Made by a program: the position numbers and the translations under genes
The notes under the pieces: generated by a model
The model's input: only the letters and a program-made list of their open reading frames with translations
Databases searched by the model: none
What the model was told of the DNA's origin: nothing
Part shown: positions 26,600-36,088 of the stretch, in pieces
Layout of the letters: the number at the start of each line of letters is the position of its first letter
How positions within the stretch are numbered: position 1 is the stretch's first letter
NCBI RefSeq assembly: GCF_965248315.1
Contig: NZ_CBDFIX010000002.1
Coordinates: forward strand, 1,984,001 to 2,048,000
From: Ulvibacterium sp965248315
Lineage (GTDB): Bacteria; Bacteroidota; Bacteroidia; Flavobacteriales; Flavobacteriaceae
Length of the DNA stretch: 64,000 nt
Direction of reading: 5' to 3'

Positions 26600-28915
26600 A
26601 TGTCGGAATCACCCTTCAGTTTAGACTATGACGAGGCAGAGGAATCTGTCAATATATGGGAGGTCGCCCGAAAATATCTTCGGTATTGGCCTTTGTTTAT
26701 AATGGGAGTTTTGATTTGCCTGGGTTTGGCCTATGCCTATATGCGCTATGCCCCTATAGTCTATGAATCGGCCGCCAAGATCAAGATTATAGATGAGGCC
26801 AAGGAAATGGATATCACTGTTGATCCCTTGGCTATGCTTAGCGGAAATAGAGGGATCAACTTGGACAATGAGATACAGGTCCTAAAGTCGTATCGAATTC
26901 TTCGGCAGGTGGTAGAGGCCCTACATCTGGATGTGTCCTATTTCCATAAAGGGAATATAAAGACCACGGAAATTTGGAACCCCCCTTTCGCCATTACAAA
27001 ACTGATTGCTGAGGATAGTATAGGAAATGCAAGGATTTATGATATTACCATGGATGCCTTTGAAGCCCAAATAACGGATGGGAACGGCAAAACGACTACC
27101 GTTGGTTTTGCCGAAAAAGATACACTGCCGACAGGGCTTCCCTTTAACATCACGTTTTTGGAAAGTGCCCAACCTACGGAATACGAGGGTATAGAATTTC
27201 GGATCATCTTAAAATCTATCAAGGATGCGGTGTTCGATCTGTCCGAAAAATTGCAAGTGTACCCTACCGATAAGAAGAGCGAGGTACTTTCCCTTTCCAT
27301 AAAAGGACAAAGTCCGGATAGATCGGAAACCGTAATCAATGAATTGATCAATAAATTTAACCAAGATGGCATTATTGATCGGCAGTTGATTTCCAAACGC
27401 ACCCTGGAATTTATTGATGAACGGTTTGTTTACCTATCCGGGGAACTGGATTCCATAGAGGTAGGAAAAGAAAGTTTTAAGCGGGCCAATGCATTGACCT
27501 ATATTGAATCCGATGCCGATTTTTCCTTACAACGAAAAGCGATAACACAAGATGAAGTAACCAACTTGGAAACCCAGATTTCCTTGGCTTCCCTTCTTAA
27601 AAATGCGGTAAGCGGGCAATCGGCCTATGGCTTGTTGCCCGTGGATGTAGGACTGGAAAATAGCGGTATTAATTCCTTGGTAGCCGAATACAATGAAATG
27701 GCCATACAACGAGAAAAATTGGTGGCTACCGTTGGTGAAAATCACCCTACCTTGGTGACGCTGTCCGGTCAATTGGAGAATCTAAAGGTCAATATCCTAC
27801 GGTCCCTAAATGTATACCAAACCCAATTGAAGTTATCCTTAAGAAAACTGAATCGGGAAAAGAGCCAAGCCAATAGTATGTTTTCCCAACTTCCTGAAAA
27901 GGAAAAGACCTTGAGGGCCATAGAGCGTCAACAGAGTATAAAGGAAAACCTTTTTCTTTTGCTGTTGCAAAAAAGAGAGGAAGCTGCTATGAATTATGCC
28001 ACCACAGCGCCATCGATTAAAGTAGTGGATTATGCATTGACAAACAATCAGCCTTTGTCACCTAAGAAGCGTATTGTTTATCCTATAGGCTTGCTGATGG
28101 GTTTGGTCCTACCTTTTGGACTTCTATATCTTAGGTTTTCCATGAACAATAAGATTATGGGACGTTCGGATATTGAAAATAGCCCATCAGAAATTTCGGT
28201 ATTGGGTGAAATTCCCCATTTAAGAAAAATCAAGAAGTTCCATAACGCCCATGACCGATCTGTTTTGGCCGAATCCTTTCGGATTTTAGCCACCAATGTG
28301 AACTATTTTTTACCGAAACCAGATAAACCAAAGGGCAGGGTCATTTATGTCACCTCCTCTATCGAGGGGGAAGGCAAAAGTCTGTTGGCCTATAACCTAT
28401 CGGTGGCCTTTGCAAGTCTGAACAAGAAGGTACTGCTACTGGACGCTGATTTGCGAAGTCCTACGCTCCATGATTATTTTGGTATGGGCAAAAGTACCAA
28501 AGGGTTGGCGGATTATTTGAAAGACACTAGGACACATTGGAATGAATTTGTGTATCCTGGATTGGAGAATAATAGATATCATAAAGTGTGCCTAAGTGGG
28601 CCTGTTCCCCCCAACGCTCCGCAATTGTTGTCCGATGAAGGTTTTGAAACTTTTATCGATTCCGCCAAGGAAGCTTACGATTATGTGGTAGTGGATACCG
28701 CCCCTACGATGTTGGTGGCCGATACACTGTTAATATCAGAGTACGCAGATGTAACCTTATATGTAATGCGATCCGGCCTTACCGATAAAAAACTCTTGAA
28801 TTTTTCCAACGACTTGCACAACAAAAGGAAACTTGCCAATATGGTTTACGTGCTTAATGATGTGAGTCCCAAAGATTCAAAACAATATGGCTACGGATAT
28901 GGGAAAAAAACCTGA
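26600..28915 (+). CDS. Wzc-type polysaccharide co-polymerase and BY-kinase
   Basis: A 771-residue inner-membrane protein that controls chain length and export. I prefer ATG 26600 over the TTG three codons upstream. An N-terminal Wzz-like domain begins with a membrane helix near residues 31-48; a long periplasmic coiled region follows, then a second helix (YPIGLLMGLVLPFGLLYL). The cytoplasmic kinase has Walker A SSIEGEGKS (around residue 590), Walker A' VLLLDADLRSP and Walker B YVVVDTAPT. The tail carries a short tyrosine cluster QYGYGYGKKT, the expected autophosphorylation site. The matching outer-membrane exporter Wza is not in this window. Confidence 0.93.
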   Translation: MSESPFSLDYDEAEESVNIWEVARKYLRYWPLFIMGVLICLGLAYAYMRYAPIVYESAAKIKIIDEAKEMDITVDPLAMLSGNRGINLDNEIQVLKSYRILRQVVEALHLDVSYFHKGNIKTTEIWNPPFAITKLIAEDSIGNARIYDITMDAFEAQITDGNGKTTTVGFAEKDTLPTGLPFNITFLESAQPTEYEGIEFRIILKSIKDAVFDLSEKLQVYPTDKKSEVLSLSIKGQSPDRSETVINELINKFNQDGIIDRQLISKRTLEFIDERFVYLSGELDSIEVGKESFKRANALTYIESDADFSLQRKAITQDEVTNLETQISLASLLKNAVSGQSAYGLLPVDVGLENSGINSLVAEYNEMAIQREKLVATVGENHPTLVTLSGQLENLKVNILRSLNVYQTQLKLSLRKLNREKSQANSMFSQLPEKEKTLRAIERQQSIKENLFLLLLQKREEAAMNYATTAPSIKVVDYALTNNQPLSPKKRIVYPIGLLMGLVLPFGLLYLRFSMNNKIMGRSDIENSPSEISVLGEIPHLRKIKKFHNAHDRSVLAESFRILATNVNYFLPKPDKPKGRVIYVTSSIEGEGKSLLAYNLSVAFASLNKKVLLLDADLRSPTLHDYFGMGKSTKGLADYLKDTRTHWNEFVYPGLENNRYHKVCLSGPVPPNAPQLLSDEGFETFIDSAKEAYDYVVVDTAPTMLVADTLLISEYADVTLYVMRSGLTDKKLLNFSNDLHNKRKLANMVYVLNDVSPKDSKQYGYGYGKKT

Positions 28916-28940
28916 GGCAATAAAATTCATTGATTATAGT

Positions 28941-30698
28941 TTAATATCCTGGGTTTTGAACAGCACCGGGATTTAGGTTTATTTCCACTTGGGGAATGGG
29001 CCATATATATTCATGGGCCTGGTAGTCCTTAAAACTTTGGGCATTGTTTTGATTAAAGCTATCGATGACGCCTTGCAGGTTTTGCGTCCGGATAAGATCG
29101 TCCTTTCGAGCGCCTTCATAACATAGTTCAAGCCTTCTTTCCTCTAATAATACCTCTAAAAATTCCTGTTGATCCAACCCTGGTGCTACGTCATTTTCGG
29201 TATTGCCAAAAGCCCTTCGTCTTACTTGGTTAATGGCATCATAAGCCAGGGCAGTAGGGCCGTTAACGGCATTTTCGGCTTCGGCCAACATCAAAAGCAC
29301 GTCCGCATATCGCAAATACGGAAAATCGAAGGACTCCTCATTTGGATTCGTTGATAATGTTATATCCTTTTGGAACTTGTAGGGTCTCCAGTTGTCGATT
29401 TCCTCCTCATCTTCCATAGTCCCGTTTTGAAGGGAAAACGTAGCAATGTTTTGAAAAAATCGGCTATCCTGGTTCTCTATGGGAAAAGTGACGGGACTAG
29501 TTACCGCATCCGGCATCGTAAAGTAGTACTCTGGAAATCCAGGAACAAGCCATAGGTAGTCCTGTTGTGAGATTCCAAGAGGACCCCAGTTCACCCCATA
29601 ATTGCCACCGTTTTCCATAGCAAAATCAAAATCGATACTAAAAATGACTTCACCATTGGTTCCTTCATTCGCCAGACTGAAAATATCCGAATAATTGGTT
29701 TCCAAGGCGAATACCCCCTCCAGTTTTTTGAATTGGGTCAAGGCTTGGGCATATTTATCGTTCTGTAGTAATGGAAATCCGGCCATTTGTAGGTATACCT
29801 TCCCCAATAAGGCTTGGGCCGCGGCAATGGATGCCTGGTTGGATGGGCCTGAAGCGTCTAGGTTGGCTTCAGCAAAAAGTAGGTCTTCTTCAATCAGTTC
29901 GTAAACTTTTAGGGGGTCTTGTACCGTTTCCGGCGGATTGTCCAGATCTATGATGGTGGAGGTTACTAATACTGGATTGCCATATATTTTGACCAAATTG
30001 AAATAGAGCACGGCCCGTAAGAATCGAAATTCACCTAATACAATACTTTCATTGATTCCCTGATCCGAAACATAGTCCATATTTTCTATGGCTTCAATGC
30101 CCATATTGCATAAGCGAATGGCCCGGTAATGGTCCGTCCAAACATCTTCAATCAATCTGTCACCTGGGTTGAGATTATAACGATCCAGATTTACAATATT
30201 TGTTGTTAAAGAGGGACTGCCATAAAGGATATCGCTACCAATGTCACCCCAATAGTAGGAATACCCAGTGGCATCAAATAGGTTGGGCCCCTTTAAGCTT
30301 TCGTAACTCTGCTGTAACAGGAAATCAATGTTTAATGGAGTTGGTTCAATAGGGTCGGGCCCCGTGATGATTTCTATTCTAGTGGTGGTGCCAGCTACTA
30401 CAGTAATCGTTTCTATAGTCGGTATTACAAATGCCGGAAGCAAAGCTGAAACTTCGTACTCGCCTATGTTGATGTCCCTGAACAAAACCGTTCCAAGCGG
30501 TCCAGTGGTCAGTTCTTCCGTTTGGGGAAAGGTGGTTACTATGGCCCCTTCCAAGGGTTCGTTGTCCGTTGAAATCACAAGAACCTCCAGATTTCCGACG
30601 GTTAGGTTTGCTTGTTGCCCATCCGGATTATCATCGGAACAACTTAGGGAAATTCCTAAAACAAGTAGTGTGAGATAATTTCGTATTTGCATTTTCAT
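28941..30698 (-). CDS. SusD/RagB-family outer-membrane lipoprotein with N-terminal regulatory-like domain (orphan)
   Basis: A glycan-binding SusD-like lipoprotein of 585 residues counted from MKMQIRNYL (30698), which gives the lipobox ISLSC. After the anchor, about 80 residues (LEVLVISTDNEPLEGAIVTTFP... VLFRDINIGEYEV) look like a carboxypeptidase-regulatory/transthyretin-like beta domain. Then comes the SusD body: YYWGDIGSD, RFLRAVLYFNLVKIYGNPVLV, and the C-terminal pattern PYLRYADVLLMLAEAENAVNG, INQVRRRAFG, EERRLELCYEGARKDDLIR. No SusC partner is next to it on either side. Its substrate may be related to the sulfated-glycan genes, but no linkage is shown. Confidence 0.88.
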   Translation of the reverse strand: MKMQIRNYLTLLVLGISLSCSDDNPDGQQANLTVGNLEVLVISTDNEPLEGAIVTTFPQTEELTTGPLGTVLFRDINIGEYEVSALLPAFVIPTIETITVVAGTTTRIEIITGPDPIEPTPLNIDFLLQQSYESLKGPNLFDATGYSYYWGDIGSDILYGSPSLTTNIVNLDRYNLNPGDRLIEDVWTDHYRAIRLCNMGIEAIENMDYVSDQGINESIVLGEFRFLRAVLYFNLVKIYGNPVLVTSTIIDLDNPPETVQDPLKVYELIEEDLLFAEANLDASGPSNQASIAAAQALLGKVYLQMAGFPLLQNDKYAQALTQFKKLEGVFALETNYSDIFSLANEGTNGEVIFSIDFDFAMENGGNYGVNWGPLGISQQDYLWLVPGFPEYYFTMPDAVTSPVTFPIENQDSRFFQNIATFSLQNGTMEDEEEIDNWRPYKFQKDITLSTNPNEESFDFPYLRYADVLLMLAEAENAVNGPTALAYDAINQVRRRAFGNTENDVAPGLDQQEFLEVLLEERRLELCYEGARKDDLIRTQNLQGVIDSFNQNNAQSFKDYQAHEYIWPIPQVEINLNPGAVQNPGY

Positions 30699-30983
30699 GA
30701 TATTGTATTCGACTATAGCATAACAGTGAATCCTACTATTTATTTTATACAGAGGACAAATGTAAACCAAGGACTGCGAATAGGAAACCGGATAGCTGGG
30801 GTTTAAGGAAAACGGATATTGTTTGGTATCGGGGGAAGTGGAAATCGTATATCACAAAATAGCTTCTGAAAAATGGTTTTCTTGAACATAAAATGAAGGA
30901 AAGCCAAAGTTCCAATAGTGATGCGAAAAGAAATTCCTTAATTTAGAACGAACCGTATATAAATACTTAAACGAACAAAGCTT

Positions 30984-32153
30984 ATGGAATATGGCAGGCG
31001 CAATTTTTTGACAAAAGGGGTTTCTTCGGTGGCGGGAATCGCTGCTGCTTCAATGATACCGACTTCATTATTTGGGCAGAATTTACCCACTATATCGCAA
31101 CTCCAAGAAATTGTCATAAAGCCCCAAAAACGGTCCACGCCAAAACATACCATTCGATTCTCGGTAATAGGGCTTAATCATGGCCATATCTATGGGATGG
31201 TCAATTCGTTGTTGGATGGAGGTGGAACTTTGGTGGCCGTATATGCCAAGGAGCCGGATTTATTGCAGAGCTTTACCAAGCGATATCCCCAAGCGACCAT
31301 TGCCAAGAGCGAGGATGAAATAATTGAGGACACCACTATACAATTGGTAGCCAGTGCCTCCATTCCCGTAGAGCGTGCCCCGTTGGGGATTCGGGTTATG
31401 AAATCGGGCAAGGACTTTATGGCGGATAAACCCGGTATTGTCACTTTGGAGCAGCTGCGTGAGGTAAAGCAGGTACAAAAGGAGACCCAACGTATTTATT
31501 CCATTACCTACAGTGAACGTTTGGCCAATCCCGCTTCGGTTCAGGCTGGGAAACTGGTGCAGGATGGGGCCATTGGTAAAGTGGTTCAACTTATAGGCCT
31601 AGGCCCTCACCGTATGCGGCCCAAGAGCAGACCGGATTGGTTTTTTGAACCAGATCGAGCAGGGGGTATATTATGCGATATCGGCTCCCACCAATGTGAT
31701 CAGTTCCTGTACTATACCAATTCCAAACAGGCCGAGGTTAGTTTTGCACAGACCGGAAATTTCAATATTCCCGACTATCCCGATTATCAGGATTTTGGGG
31801 ACATGAGCGTTCGGAGCAAGCATGCTACCGGTTATATCCGGATAGACTGGTTTACCCCGGAAGGTCTGGGAACCTGGGGTGACGGGCGTACCTTTATCTT
31901 AGGTACGGAGGGGTATATTGAAATGCGAAAGTATATAGACATAACGGGTCGCGAGGGCGGAAATCACTTATTTCTGGTCAATCAAAAAGAGACCAAATAC
32001 TACGATTGTAGCAACGTATATATGCCTTACGGCGAACAATTGGTCACGGATGTGGTGGAACGTACGGAAACGGCTATGACACAGGGCCACTGCTTCCTAG
32101 CTGCGGAATTGGCTATTACGGCCCAGGAAATGGCATTTCAGCTAAATACTTGA
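30984..32153 (+). CDS. Tat-exported Gfo/Idh/MocA family oxidoreductase
   Basis: A 389-residue NAD(P)-dependent oxidoreductase with an N-terminal twin-arginine signal (YGRRNFLTKG, R5-R6, then a hydrophobic stretch ending SLFGQ). The Rossmann part begins FSVIGLNHGHIYGM. MADKPGIVTLEQL matches the family's EKP-type loop, and GGILCDIGSHQCDQFLYY matches the substrate-binding histidine segment. Such exported members act on sugars or cyclitols in the periplasm; the substrate is unknown. It diverges from the SusD gene, so both probably share the 30.7-30.98 kb promoter region. Confidence 0.88.
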   Translation: MEYGRRNFLTKGVSSVAGIAAASMIPTSLFGQNLPTISQLQEIVIKPQKRSTPKHTIRFSVIGLNHGHIYGMVNSLLDGGGTLVAVYAKEPDLLQSFTKRYPQATIAKSEDEIIEDTTIQLVASASIPVERAPLGIRVMKSGKDFMADKPGIVTLEQLREVKQVQKETQRIYSITYSERLANPASVQAGKLVQDGAIGKVVQLIGLGPHRMRPKSRPDWFFEPDRAGGILCDIGSHQCDQFLYYTNSKQAEVSFAQTGNFNIPDYPDYQDFGDMSVRSKHATGYIRIDWFTPEGLGTWGDGRTFILGTEGYIEMRKYIDITGREGGNHLFLVNQKETKYYDCSNVYMPYGEQLVTDVVERTETAMTQGHCFLAAELAITAQEMAFQLNT

Positions 32154-32185
32154 TTACTTTTGGATTAGGATTGCGGTGTTTGATG

Positions 32186-32470
32186 CTAATCGTCATAGTT
32201 AATCCGGTCTCGAATCCCGCCGCTAGTGCGGTGGATAATGACATCCGCCTTGTATTTTCGAGCCAACCTTTTGGCCTTATTGATGGCCGTACTCTGTTTT
32301 CGGTGTTGGCTGGTTATCCGTTGGTTCCCTTCGCGACGTACGGCCCAGCCTTCTTTATAGGGCACCACATGTTGGTGCCAGGTTCGGCCGCGTTTGTTGC
32401 GTTGCGCGCTATTCAAAAAGACTTCAATGAGATCTATAAGGGTTCGTAACCAAGAGGTGCCTTTGGACAT
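32186..32470 (-). CDS. DUF2188 domain protein
   Basis: A 94-residue basic protein. Residues about 31-92 match the DUF2188 pattern: HQHVVPYKEGWAVRREGNQR, then AINKAKRLARKYKADVIIHR and GGIRDRINY. The first 30 residues are a non-conserved helical lead. The function of DUF2188 is not known; the fold is small and probably two-layered. It stands alone, convergent with the oxidoreductase gene. Confidence 0.75.
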   Translation of the reverse strand: MSKGTSWLRTLIDLIEVFLNSAQRNKRGRTWHQHVVPYKEGWAVRREGNQRITSQHRKQSTAINKAKRLARKYKADVIIHRTSGGIRDRINYDD

Positions 32471-33103
32471 GGAGTTGTATCGTTGGTTTCGAAGATAGGG
32501 GTATTCGCTGAATTTCTACCTATAAAATGTCCTCCAAAGTTACGCATATATCGCATAGCAAGGGAGAGTGCTGTCCATCGGAGACGTCCCAACGTTAACA
32601 AAATCCGTTAGACGGTTTTGGTACTTGGACCACTTTACCATTCTTTGCTTGCAGCTGCAAAATGTACACCACTTTTTTTATTTTTACTGGAAACATATGC
32701 TTTATTTTTAATCGCCGGTGTCTGACGGAAAAATCTTATCCTTACGGATTCTCCTTGTAATCGTCCATCTACCATTATCTGGAAAAGTTATATCCTGATT
32801 TTCGAAAAATGAAAATTTAGAACCAACAAATTAAGAAAACCATTAAAAAATATGTCTTAATTTATGGTGTTGATAAATCAATCTTACAGATACCTTTTTT
32901 TACCCATGTAGCTTTTATTGTTAAAATTATCTGAAATACAGAATTATCTTATCGGAAATTAAGGATGCTTTATCGATTAATTCTTATAGAGTATCCTTTC
33001 TCATACTATATTGGCCCCCAATGCATTTGGCCATCAGTCTTGCTCTTTGGTTTTGATTTTGGTGGACCTCATAGTTAAAATCGGATATTATAGTATTAGA
33101 AAG
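32471..33103. other. Intergenic region, no gene seen
   Basis: About 630 bases between the DUF2188 gene and the flavoprotein gene. I find no coding frame with protein-like content, no RNA gene and no clear repeat. It should include the promoter for the following gene. Confidence 0.5.
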
Positions 33104-34279
33104 ATGCGTAAATCACTAGAAATTTCTTCAATTGCCCCTTTGGATGCCGCTAACGATGTGTTCACTACAGCATTGGCAAATCGTTCTGAAACGGAAAACA
33201 GTAGAAAATTAGCTCCTAAACTGGTAGCACATCTTATAGAAACGGGACTATTTAGGATGGGTCTACCCAAATTTCTTGGTGGTTGGGAAGATGACCCGGT
33301 AGAAGTCTTAAAGGCCTATGAGATTCTAAGCAGTGGGGAAGCCGCTGCTGGATGGAGTGTATGGAACAATCATTTGGCCTGTACCTTTGGTCGTTTTCTC
33401 AATGAGGAAAGTATGTATGAGGTATTTAATAATCCATCCCATGTTTACGCCAATTCCGCCCGCCCAGAGGGGGTGGCCCAAATTGTACCCGATGGTTATC
33501 GGATAAATGGTAGATGGACTTTGGTTTCCGGCTGTGAGTTGTCCGAGTGGTTTGTACTGCGTTGTTTGGTTACGGGTGAAGGTCTACCGACCGCCCTTGG
33601 GCCCGGTGCAAAGTTGAAACTTTTCTTTATGCCCAAAGAGGCTATTGAAATTGTGGATACTTGGCATGTTGGGGGATTACGAGGCACGGGTAGCCATGAT
33701 GTTATTGTTAAGGATTGGTTTGTTAAGGAAAGTTACGCGGTAGACTTTGAAAGTCCTGTAGTTATAGACAATGACTATAGCCGTTTACCAATCGGGTGCT
33801 ATAATTCTGCCGGTAACGCTGCAATCGCACTAGGCATATTCAAGGCGGCCATGGACGATTTGGTGAACATCTGTTTTGAAAGGATAACACCCGGAAATGG
33901 TCCAGATTTAAGAGACCGGGAACGTGTGCAAAATGTTATTGCCAAAAGCAAGGCATTGCATAAGGCAATGAGAAAACAGTTACATGACACCATGGCCGTT
34001 ATCTGGGAAGAATCTAAAAAAGGCAATCGCTATACCGATGAGCAGTTAGCGGATGTATGGTCTTCTTCGGTTCAGGCCGCGGAAATCTCCAGAGGTATGG
34101 TCTCCGAAATTTATGCTGCCGCGGGAACCGTTTCCTTGTACAATGAAAATAGAATAGAAAGGGCACATAGAGATATTCATGCCGTTCTTCAGCATGGAAT
34201 TATTCAACCCCATTGGCTTAATCAGGCAGGTATGGCTTACTTGGGCATACAACCGAAAGGCGCCATGTTCAGAATTTAA
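33104..34279 (+). CDS. Acyl-CoA-dehydrogenase-like flavoprotein monooxygenase (HsaA/HpaH-like)
   Basis: A 391-residue flavin enzyme counted from MRKSLEISS at 33104; the longer frame from 33011 has no family match. It has the acyl-CoA dehydrogenase fold signs: helical N-terminal region LFRMGLPKFLGGW, middle beta domain with NGRWTLVSGCELSEWFV and GGLRGTGSHDVIVKDWFV, and a C-terminal helical domain ending HAVLQHGIIQPHW. The absent CoA-dehydrogenase catalytic glutamate pattern and the RGTGSHDV motif place it nearer to two-component flavin hydroxylases that use reduced flavin from a partner. The substrate and reductase partner are unknown. Confidence 0.8.
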   Translation: MRKSLEISSIAPLDAANDVFTTALANRSETENSRKLAPKLVAHLIETGLFRMGLPKFLGGWEDDPVEVLKAYEILSSGEAAAGWSVWNNHLACTFGRFLNEESMYEVFNNPSHVYANSARPEGVAQIVPDGYRINGRWTLVSGCELSEWFVLRCLVTGEGLPTALGPGAKLKLFFMPKEAIEIVDTWHVGGLRGTGSHDVIVKDWFVKESYAVDFESPVVIDNDYSRLPIGCYNSAGNAAIALGIFKAAMDDLVNICFERITPGNGPDLRDRERVQNVIAKSKALHKAMRKQLHDTMAVIWEESKKGNRYTDEQLADVWSSSVQAAEISRGMVSEIYAAAGTVSLYNENRIERAHRDIHAVLQHGIIQPHWLNQAGMAYLGIQPKGAMFRI

Positions 34280-34336
34280 TTTGTTAGACGGAATTTCAAA
34301 ATATTTTCCCCTAATCAAATTTATAATTCGCAAAAA

Positions 34337-35386
34337 ATGATTGAAGCAATTACATGTAAAACCAAATGGCAAGAGTTACTGTCTTTGGCGGAAAATCCCG
34401 ATTTTTATTATACGCATAGCTATCATCAAGTTTCCAAGAGCACTAATGAACATCCCGTACTTTTAAATTATACAAATGGGAATTCATCGGTATTGTTACC
34501 CTTGCTGATACGGGATATCGAAAATACGGGATTAAAGGATGCAACTTCCGTTTACGGATATGCAGGTCCCTTAACTATAAATTTAGATTCAAATTTTGAT
34601 CAAGAAAAATTTGGAAAGGAATTGGACGCATTTTTTAATGAACATAATATTGTGTCCGTCTTTTCAAGATTACACCCCTACCTGGAACATCAAGAGACTA
34701 TTCTTGAAGGGCTAGGTCATGTAAATACACTTGGAAAAGTGGTAAATATCGACTTAACCGATACGATTGTAGATCAAAGGGCTAAATTTAATAGAAGGCT
34801 AAAAACATACCTTAATAAATCACGTAAGTCCTGCACGGTCATTAAAGGAAATATAGAGGAACATCTGGATGATTTTATTCGCCTCTATCACCAGAATATG
34901 AATCGGGTAAATGCCGGTGACGACTACTATTTTTCTAAAGACTACTACAAATCAATATTGACCAGTGATGAGTACGAGTCAGAGTTGTCCCTTTGCGTAT
35001 GCAATGAAACAAAAGAAATCATCGCAGCCTCAATGTTTATGAAAAAAGGGAAAATTGTTCAATATCATTTGTCCGGATTGAGTGAGGCCCACTTTAAATT
35101 AAACCCAATAAAGCTCATTATCGATGAAATGCGGATAAAAGTTACCAATGAGGGCTATACCTATTTTAATCTTGGTGGTGGTTTGGGCAGTAGGGAAGAT
35201 TCACTCTTTAGATTTAAGAGTGGTTTTTCCAAGGATTTTAGAGAATTTAAGATATGGAAATATATCGTTGATGAAGAGGTATACAGAGAACTTAACAGTA
35301 CCATGTTAAATGGACAAATCAATGGCAATACTTCGGATTACTTCCCCCTATATCGGCTAAAAAATAAAATGACACTTTTAAGCTAA
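34337..35386 (+). CDS. FemAB/GNAT-like acyltransferase
   Basis: A 349-residue protein with two tandem acetyltransferase-like folds typical of FemAB or BioF2-like proteins. Signs: FYYTHSYHQVSKSTNEHPVLL, VYGYAGPLTINL, the basic stretch FNRRLKTYLNKSRKS, and the core ELSLCVCNETKEIIAASMFMKKGKIVQYHLSG then YFNLGGGLGSREDSLFRFKSGFS. Related proteins transfer amino acids to peptidoglycan or acyl groups in polysaccharide clusters. The 57-base gap from the flavoprotein gene suggests possible co-transcription. Acceptor unknown. Confidence 0.78.
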   Translation: MIEAITCKTKWQELLSLAENPDFYYTHSYHQVSKSTNEHPVLLNYTNGNSSVLLPLLIRDIENTGLKDATSVYGYAGPLTINLDSNFDQEKFGKELDAFFNEHNIVSVFSRLHPYLEHQETILEGLGHVNTLGKVVNIDLTDTIVDQRAKFNRRLKTYLNKSRKSCTVIKGNIEEHLDDFIRLYHQNMNRVNAGDDYYFSKDYYKSILTSDEYESELSLCVCNETKEIIAASMFMKKGKIVQYHLSGLSEAHFKLNPIKLIIDEMRIKVTNEGYTYFNLGGGLGSREDSLFRFKSGFSKDFREFKIWKYIVDEEVYRELNSTMLNGQINGNTSDYFPLYRLKNKMTLLS

Positions 35387-35530
35387 ATTAACCTTCTTCA
35401 TCTTTCAGCACTGCTGAGAGGCTTTAAAAGGTCATTTAGGCCTTTTTGGCCTTCCACTTCGCTAAGGGTAAACTTTAGCGCGAGCTGGCGTGCTAGCCTT
35501 CGACGCCTGGAGGATTTGGCCTATGCACTT

Positions 35531-35776
35531 CTACACCAATCGCTTGTTCCTGAATGCAATACCAGACCCAGATTTCAAGTATCGTTCAAAGTCGTATGCT
35601 TTTTTCTTGTCTACAAAGCAGGAAACATGAGCTAATTGAATAGGTAATTTGTCCTTAGTAAAATGAACTTCCCCGTTTTGATGAGCCTTTAGTCTCTTCT
35701 CAAGATTAGCTGAAAAACCAGTATAGTACTGTCCGTTTGCACATTTTAGAATGTACACCGCGTAGGGTAGGGTCAT
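35531..35776 (-). CDS. GIY-YIG nuclease family protein
   Basis: A small protein of 81 residues counted from MTLPYAVYILK. The frame remains open for 49 more codons upstream, but that part translates the palindromic repeat sequence and is unlikely to be protein. GIY-YIG core: AVYILKCANGQYYTGFSANLEKRLKAH, with the two tyrosine-containing strands (VYI, YYTG), the Arg in LEKRL, and a late Glu in YDFERYLKSGSG. Similar stand-alone GIY-YIG genes are common in Bacteroidota; their role is unclear. It sits between hairpin-rich repeats and the tmRNA-associated island boundary. Confidence 0.8.
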   Translation of the reverse strand: MTLPYAVYILKCANGQYYTGFSANLEKRLKAHQNGEVHFTKDKLPIQLAHVSCFVDKKKAYDFERYLKSGSGIAFRNKRLV

Positions 35777-35808
35777 AATTGATTTATTTTGAAGGGAATA
35801 TAGTGATT

Positions 35809-35868
35809 CTCCTTCGCTTTTCGCTGTGCTCAAAGCTTCGGAGAATGTGGATTGTGGAACGTGGTCCA
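35809..35868. repeat. Palindromic repeat A next to the GIY-YIG gene
   Basis: A ~60-base segment beginning CTCCTTCGCTT and running through CTCAAAGCTTCGGAGAATGT to the GTGGTCCA region. It is clearly similar to the copy at 35930-35988. The CTCC-TTCGCT and AGCTTCGGAG parts form an imperfect stem. Confidence 0.65.
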
Positions 35869-35929
35869 TGAGCCTTGGTCCGCCGTAGCCCGACAGTATT
35901 GATATGGTCTTACAAATATTCAAAAGGCC

Positions 35930-35988
35930 CTCCTTCGCTTCGTGCTGCGCTCAAAGCTTTGGAGAATGTGGAATGTGGACCGTGGTCC
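35930..35988. repeat. Palindromic repeat B next to the GIY-YIG gene
   Basis: A second copy of the repeat at 35809, 121 bases further on, in the same orientation: CTCCTTCGCTTCG..., GCTCAAAGCTTTGGAGAATG, then GTGGACCGTGGTCCAC, which is itself a palindrome. Confidence 0.65.
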
Positions 35989-36046
35989 ACCGAAGCTCCC
36001 CGAGTTTACATAGGAATATGTATATGGGGTAACTTTGTTGCTTAAA

Positions 36047-36084
36047 ACGAAAAAGGCTCCCCTTCGCACAAGGCTTCGGGGAGC
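36047..36084 (-). terminator. Intrinsic terminator beyond att site 1 (probably the native ssrA terminator)
   Basis: Read on the minus strand, GCTCCCC (36084-36078) pairs with GGGGAGC (36062-36056) and is followed by CTTTTTCGTTTT. It lies just past the leftmost copy of the tmRNA 3' end, where the original chromosomal terminator of ssrA is expected after element integration. Confidence 0.7.
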
Positions 36085-36088
36085 GTAG

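Noticed and set aside
32205..32235. A tRNA-like T-arm string near GGTCTCGAATCCC
   Set aside because: It lies in the coding region of the DUF2188 gene and no acceptor or anticodon stem can be built around it.
33011..33103. A longer N-terminus for the flavoprotein gene
   Set aside because: The added 31 residues have no family match, and the ATG at 33104 begins the conserved protein.
35777..35923. A 49-residue N-terminal extension of the GIY-YIG protein
   Set aside because: This stretch encodes the palindromic repeat, and the family starts at the MTLPYAVYILK methionine.
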